Assembly (NCBI RefSeq): GCF_000422085.1
Contig: NC_021742.1
Coordinates: forward strand, 1 to 44,107
Length of the DNA: 44,107 bases
DNA from: Serratia liquefaciens ATCC 27592
GTDB lineage: Bacteria; Pseudomonadota; Gammaproteobacteria; Enterobacterales; Enterobacteriaceae
Direction of reading: 5' to 3'
Under the pieces are notes generated by a model. That model saw only the letters and a list, made by a program, of their open reading frames with translations. It was not told the origin of the DNA and did not search any database. Positions 36,675 to 44,107 of the stretch are shown here, one piece after another; the stretch's first letter is position 1; the number at the start of each line of letters is the position of its first letter. A program made the position numbers and the translations under genes.

Positions 36675-37625
36675 ATGATAAAAAGAGATCAATCTTTAGC
36701 GACGCCCTATCTTCAGTTCGATCGTACCCAGTGGGCTGCGTTGCGAGATTCGGTGCCGCTGACACTGTCAGAAGAAGAGATTGTTAAACTGAAAGGGATT
36801 AACGAAGATCTCTCTTTGGAAGAGGTGGCTCAGATTTATCTGCCGCTGTCGCGGTTGCTGAACTTCTATATCAGTTCCAACCTGCGCCGTCAGGCCGTAC
36901 TCGAGCAATTTCTCGGAACCGATGGACAAAAAATCCCCTACGTTATCGGCATCGCCGGCAGCGTTGCTGTAGGCAAAAGTACCACCGCACGTTTATTACA
37001 GGCATTGCTTAGCAGTTGGCCGGAACACCGTAGCGTTGAGCTGATAACCACTGATGGTTTCCTGCATCCCAATAAAGTGTTGAACGAACGCGGGCTGATG
37101 AAGAAAAAAGGTTTCCCGCAGTCTTACGATATGCACAGCCTGGTCAAGTTCGTTTCTGAAGTGAAATCCGGCGCCAAACGCGTCACTGCTCCGGTATATT
37201 CCCACTTGATTTATGATGTTGTTCCTGAAGGAAATAAAGTCATCGAGCAGCCGGATATTCTTATTTTGGAAGGGCTCAACGTTTTACAAAGCGGTATGGA
37301 CTATCCTCATGATCCGCATCGCGTATTTGTTTCTGACTTTGTTGATTTCTCTATATATGTCGACGCACCGGAAGAACTGTTACAGTCCTGGTACATTAAC
37401 CGGTTCCTTAAATTCCGTCAGGGAGCGTTTTCTAATCCTGATTCTTATTTCCATAACTATTCCAAGCTGCCAGAACCTGAGGCTGTTAATATAGCCACTC
37501 AGCTGTGGAATGAAATTAATGGATTGAATTTACAGGAAAATATCCTTCCAACACGCGAACGTGCGAGCCTGATTATGACCAAAAGCGCTAATCATGCAGT
37601 CGAGAGTGTTCGTTTGAGAAAGTAA
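36675..37625 (+). CDS. coaA: Pantothenate kinase CoaA (type I)
   Basis: CoaA phosphorylates pantothenate, the rate-limiting and CoA-inhibited step of CoA synthesis. The 316-aa protein equals the E. coli length. The P-loop is [17 protein letters not shown] (about 93-109). The substrate and feedback region includes [12 protein letters not shown] and [14 protein letters not shown] (about 126-152). It is convergent with birA. Confidence 0.98.
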   Translation: MIKRDQSLATPYLQFDRTQWAALRDSVPLTLSEEEIVKLKGINEDLSLEEVAQIYLPLSRLLNFYISSNLRRQAVLEQFLGTDGQKIPYVIGIAGSVAVGKSTTARLLQALLSSWPEHRSVELITTDGFLHPNKVLNERGLMKKKGFPQSYDMHSLVKFVSEVKSGAKRVTAPVYSHLIYDVVPEGNKVIEQPDILILEGLNVLQSGMDYPHDPHRVFVSDFVDFSIYVDAPEELLQSWYINRFLKFRQGAFSNPDSYFHNYSKLPEPEAVNIATQLWNEINGLNLQENILPTRERASLIMTKSANHAVESVRLRK

Positions 37626-37638
37626 TTTCATTAGCGAC

Positions 37639-37658
37639 AAGGGGCCTTAGAGCCCCTT
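37639..37658. terminator. Bidirectional terminator between coaA and birA
   Basis: AAGGGGC (37639-37645) pairs with GCCCCTT (37652-37658), 6-nt loop, followed by an A/T-rich ATTAATAATAATT. It lies between convergent genes with no other terminator. T-runs are imperfect. Confidence 0.55.
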
Positions 37659-37670
37659 ATTAATAATAAT

Positions 37671-38633
37671 TTACTCTGCACTACGTAGCGATATTTCCCC
37701 GCCAATGAATGGCTTAATAACACCATTTTGCTCAAGCAATAATGCCCCTTGCTGATCGATACCGCGAGCAGTGCCGAATATTTGCTGCTCACCGATTAAT
37801 AGCTTAACAGGCCGGTCAATAAAGTTATCCAACGCATGCCAGCGTGAAATAAAGGGAGTCAAACCCTCAATCTCAAACTGACGCAGCGATTGGCGTAGCT
37901 CATTAAGCAAAGTCGCGGCCAGCTCATTGCGATCGATATTAATTCCCGCTTCCTGCAGGTTTATCCAGCCTTGATTAATGGCATTGGCATTAGTTTCACG
38001 CATCGCCAAATTGATACCTGCACCGATGACCAGCTGTGCCGCATCACCGGTTTTCCCTGTCAATTCGACCAAGATCCCAGCCAACTTACGATCGTTAAGA
38101 TATAAATCATTCGGCCATTTGACTCTGACATCCTGCGCGCCGAGGCCTTGCAACACTTCGGCCATCACTATACCAATCACCAGGCTCAGACCCATTGCGG
38201 CGGCAGGCCCCTGCTCGAGGCGCCAAAACATTGAAAGATAGAGATTGGCGCCAAATGGAGATATCCATTGGCGTCCACGTCGACCACGTCCGGCTTGCTG
38301 ATACTCAGCGACACAGGCATCACCCGACTGCAGCTCAGCAATACGCTCCAATAGGTATTGGTTGGTAGAATCCACGACCGGCAGCACGATGACACGCTTA
38401 TCTGCCAATTGGCTGAGAATACGTTCGGCATCCAGCAATTGGATTGGAGCAGGCAGACTGTAGCCTTTTCCGGGTACGGTAAACACGTCCAGGCCCCACT
38501 CACGGATGGTCTGTATATGCTTGTTAATGGCTGCGCGGCTCATCCCCAGTAATTCACCAAGGTGCTCGCCTGAATGGAAACCACCATCGGCCAGTATTGC
38601 AATCAGCTTGAGGGGAACTTTGGTATCCTTCAT
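37671..38633 (-). CDS. birA: Biotin-protein ligase / biotin operon repressor BirA
   Basis: BirA makes biotinyl-AMP, biotinylates AccB and, as a dimer, represses the bio operon. The 320-aa protein has an N-terminal winged helix (about 15-60, [22 protein letters not shown]). The ligase domain contains the biotinyl-AMP loop GRGRRGRQW (about 115-123) and KWPNDLYLN. The C-terminal SH3-like part follows about 270. Its start overlaps the murB stop by 4 bp (ATGA). Confidence 0.97.
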   Translation of the reverse strand: MKDTKVPLKLIAILADGGFHSGEHLGELLGMSRAAINKHIQTIREWGLDVFTVPGKGYSLPAPIQLLDAERILSQLADKRVIVLPVVDSTNQYLLERIAELQSGDACVAEYQQAGRGRRGRQWISPFGANLYLSMFWRLEQGPAAAMGLSLVIGIVMAEVLQGLGAQDVRVKWPNDLYLNDRKLAGILVELTGKTGDAAQLVIGAGINLAMRETNANAINQGWINLQEAGINIDRNELAATLLNELRQSLRQFEIEGLTPFISRWHALDNFIDRPVKLLIGEQQIFGTARGIDQQGALLLEQNGVIKPFIGGEISLRSAE

Positions 38634-39667
38634 GACAGAACCTCTACGGCATTCAACTCGCCATCCTTACCGATAAAGCGTACTTCTGGCTCTAACCAGA
38701 CATCAAATTTTTTCGCTACGGTATTACGCACATGGCGTGCCAAGGTGACCACGTCCTGACTGGTGGCATTATCCACATTAACCAGAACAAGCGCCTGTTG
38801 ACTATGTACCGCCGCACCGCCAATACGATAACCTTTCAGCTCACACTGATCGATCAACCAGCCAGCTGCCAGCTTCACCTGACCATCCTGCTGTGGGTAA
38901 TGCGGCATACCAGGATATTCGAGCATCAGCGCAGCGGCCTTTTCACTACTGACCAACGGATTTTTGAAGAAACTACCGGCATTACCCATCACCTTAGGAT
39001 CCGGCAGCTTACTGCGACGCATGGCGCACACTGAATCAAAGACCTGACGTGGGGTCACCGTTTGCGGATCCAGTTTTGCCAGCTCGCCATAATTAAGCAT
39101 CGGGTTCCATTGTTTGTTCAGGCGCAAGCCTACGCCAACAATGATGTGCCCCTTCTGAAAATGATGTTTGAAAATGCTTTCACGGTAGCCAAACCCACAA
39201 TCTGACGCTGAAATGCGATCGATAGCTCCCGTACTCAGATCCAATAGATCAACGTAGTCACATACGCTTTTGAGCTCGATGCCATAGGCGCCGATATTCT
39301 GAATGGGGGCAGAACCGACCAGGCCAGGGATCAGAGCCAAATTTTCCAGGCCAGGAATGCTGATATCCAGGGTCCGACAAACCAGGCCATGCCAATTTTC
39401 ACCTGAGCTGACGTGGAGGAACCAGGCATCCTTTTCTTCTCTAATATCAATGCCTTTCAATTGATTGATCATGACCGTACCGGCAAAGTCTTCAAGAAAC
39501 AGGACGTTACTTCCTTCACCGAGTACCAGCAGCGGCTCTTGGCGCTTCTGCGTTTTCTGCCAAACCTTGATCATTAATTCGATAGTGTTGGCAATGACCA
39601 GATGCGCTGCGTTGACCGGGAGCGCAAAGGTATTGTGGTTTTTTAATGACGCGCCTTCAGTAGACAT
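38630..39667 (-). CDS. murB: UDP-N-acetylenolpyruvoylglucosamine reductase MurB
   Basis: MurB reduces enolpyruvyl-UDP-GlcNAc with NADPH to UDP-MurNAc in peptidoglycan synthesis. The 345-aa protein has an FAD-binding N-part including GEGSNVLF (about 50) and NIGAYGIEL (about 120). The catalytic serine is in [10 protein letters not shown] (about residue 228) and the C-terminal Glu is in EPEVRFIG. It sits just downstream of the right rRNA operon and is coupled to birA. Confidence 0.97.
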   Translation of the reverse strand: MSTEGASLKNHNTFALPVNAAHLVIANTIELMIKVWQKTQKRQEPLLVLGEGSNVLFLEDFAGTVMINQLKGIDIREEKDAWFLHVSSGENWHGLVCRTLDISIPGLENLALIPGLVGSAPIQNIGAYGIELKSVCDYVDLLDLSTGAIDRISASDCGFGYRESIFKHHFQKGHIIVGVGLRLNKQWNPMLNYGELAKLDPQTVTPRQVFDSVCAMRRSKLPDPKVMGNAGSFFKNPLVSSEKAAALMLEYPGMPHYPQQDGQVKLAAGWLIDQCELKGYRIGGAAVHSQQALVLVNVDNATSQDVVTLARHVRNTVAKKFDVWLEPEVRFIGKDGELNAVEVLS

Positions 39668-40073
39668 AACGATAAATACCTATACGGAAATGAACCTCCA
39701 CCTAGTCTACTCGATTCGGTACGTCAGACTAATATTTGTTTTCATTGATATTGCTTTTATCTGGAGATCATCCATAGATGAAATATTTCTAATTGTTTTA
39801 TAAGGTAATTTCTATATAAATTAATTAGGTAATACATTAGAGATAATGGTTAAGGTGATTAATAAAAGTTTTTCTTGATGGGTGCGCTTATTGTTGAGAG
39901 CCAAACCAATCCAATTAGGGCTGATTTACATTCATCTGAAAACAGTTATGTTTTTTAAACATTAACCATATTTATAATCGCGAATATAACTGGCAGGAAT
40001 TTATTCGTAGGAAAGTGCAGATTATCGGCTAACAAGACCCAGCCTGGCTGCGCCTTTTTCTTTCGCACATAGC
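39668..40073. other. AT-rich intergenic region between the rRNA operon and murB
   Basis: About 400 bp, strongly A/T-rich, with no gene I can support. It should hold the murB promoter, but no single -35/-10 pair stands out. Open frames here run into 5S rRNA and are not coding. Confidence 0.6.
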
Positions 40074-40098
40074 AAAAAGGCCATCCTTGCGGATGGCC
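40074..40098 (-). terminator. rRNA operon terminator (T1-like)
   Basis: On the minus strand, GGCCATCC pairs with GGATGGCC (8-bp perfect stem, 4-nt loop), followed by TTTTTGC. It lies 14 bp after 5S rRNA. Confidence 0.9.
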
Positions 40099-40112
40099 TC
40101 TTGGCTTAATTG

Positions 40113-40232
40113 ATGCCTGGCAGTGTCCTACTCTCGCATGGGGAGACCCCACACTACCATCGGCGCTACGGCGTTTCACTTCTGAGTTCGGCATGGGGTC
40201 AGGTGGGACCACCGCGCTATTGCCGCCAGGCA
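40113..40232 (-). rRNA. rrf: 5S ribosomal RNA
   Basis: A complete 120-nt 5S rRNA, starting TGCCTGGCGGC and ending CTGCCAGGCAT, so the terminal stem closes. It is the last gene of the right rRNA operon, 100 bp after 23S. Confidence 0.98.
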
Positions 40233-40332
40233 AATTCTGTTTCATTCCAACCGCCACTCCCGCAGCCATTGAAACCAATCTCGGAACTCGCTGAAAATCT
40301 CTACAATCTCTCTAAAACACCTTTGGTGTTGT

Positions 40333-43240
<2,908 letters not shown>

Positions 43241-43386
43241 TCACAACCCGAAGGTGTTTCTGTAAACAGAGAACACTCTCGTGCTGCTACATTTGAGAGA
43301 CTCTATGACAGGTTAATCCTTACCCCAATACTTCTACGGAGGGATAAGTTTCAGCTGTCATGTTTCAATTTTCAGCTTGTTCCAGA

Positions 43387-43399
43387 TTGTTAAAGAGCA
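43387..43399 (-). promoter_or_regulatory. rrn spacer boxA
   Basis: The minus strand reads TGCTCTTTAACAA in the 16S-23S spacer upstream of 23S, the rRNA antitermination boxA. Confidence 0.9.
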
Positions 43400-43485
43400 A
43401 TATCTTAAACACGACTCGCAAGAGTCATCTTTAAGATGTTTTCGGTTCCAAGAACCGGTGATAATGTCTTTCACTCATTATCGGA

Positions 43486-43561
43486 TGGCGTCCCCAAGGG
43501 GATTCGAACCCCTGTTACAGCCGTGAAAGGGCAGTGTCCTAGGCCTCTAGACGATGGGGAC
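43486..43561 (-). tRNA. gltT: tRNA-Glu (anticodon TTC)
   Basis: A complete 76-nt tRNA with acceptor GTCCCCA, anticodon TTC within CTTTCAC, and encoded CCA. It is the only spacer tRNA of this operon, as in E. coli rrnB. The symbol is by position analogy. Confidence 0.97.
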
Positions 43562-43706
43562 ACGAAAATCCGATTAAACTGACTGTCTTAATCGGTTCGT
43601 ATCAGCATGAGTCAGTGACTCATTACATCAACAGGTAGCGCTTTTGCTCATTACGTTTCTATCAGACAATCTGTGTGAGCACTTCACGCGAATCAATATC
43701 ATTAGG

Positions 43707-44107
<401 letters not shown>

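Overview
The window is a chromosomal segment of an enterobacterium, most likely Serratia or a close Yersiniaceae relative. I infer this from near-E. coli core proteins (RpoB 1342 aa, RpoC 1406 aa, ThiC 647 aa), the conserved gene order of the E. coli rrnB-murB-birA-coaA-tRNA-tufB-secE-nusG-rplKAJL-rpoBC ... thi-rsd-nudC-hemE-nfi-yjaG-hupA-yjaH ... purDH-rrnE region, and a few departures from E. coli. The species cannot be fixed from the sequence alone. The window runs in the opposite sense to the usual E. coli map, so the rRNA and transcription/translation genes lie on the minus strand.

Layout: 1-2997 is the 5' part of an rRNA operon at the rrnE position (partial 23S, tRNA-Ala, tRNA-Ile, full 16S, leader, P2 and P1). 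Divergent from it is purHD (3294-6215, +), behind a PurR operator. yjaH, hupA, yjaG, nfi, hemE and nudC follow on the minus strand (6261-10637). rsd (+) is divergent from nudC. A TPP riboswitch precedes the six-gene thiCEFSGH operon (11518-16957, +), followed by a hotdog thioesterase-like gene.

Between this and rpoC lies an accessory, AT-richer island (about 17.75-21.1 kb). It holds a response-regulator gene with an N-terminal DNA-binding-like domain (+). Convergent with it is a three-gene minus-strand operon: GNAT acetyltransferase, periplasmic SUOX-fold-like protein and membrane histidine kinase. The kinase and regulator genes overlap tail to tail by 33 bp. Upstream of the regulator are four TTGAGT elements spaced about one helical turn apart, ahead of a promoter with a good -10 and poor -35. 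This is the best candidate in the window for an undescribed regulatory system.

From 21.2 to 34.9 kb is the beta operon and its upstream genes: rpoC, rpoB, rplL, rplJ, rplA, rplK, nusG, secE and tufB. The classic controls are visible: L10 leader, L1 site, rplL-rpoB attenuator, and the PL10 and PL11 promoters. The thrU-tyrU-glyT-thrT tRNA genes precede tufB. A solitary GNAT gene and coaA (+) and birA-murB (-) follow. The right end (40113-44107) is an rRNA operon at the rrnB position, with 5S, complete 23S, tRNA-Glu and partial 16S.

The two rRNA operons are direct repeats flanking about 37 kb of largely essential genes. They differ in spacer tRNA content and in one 23S helix, where both strands of the stem are replaced together. 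Functionally the segment joins ribosome and RNA polymerase synthesis, purine, thiamine, CoA, biotin and haem metabolism, and a lineage-specific signalling insertion.
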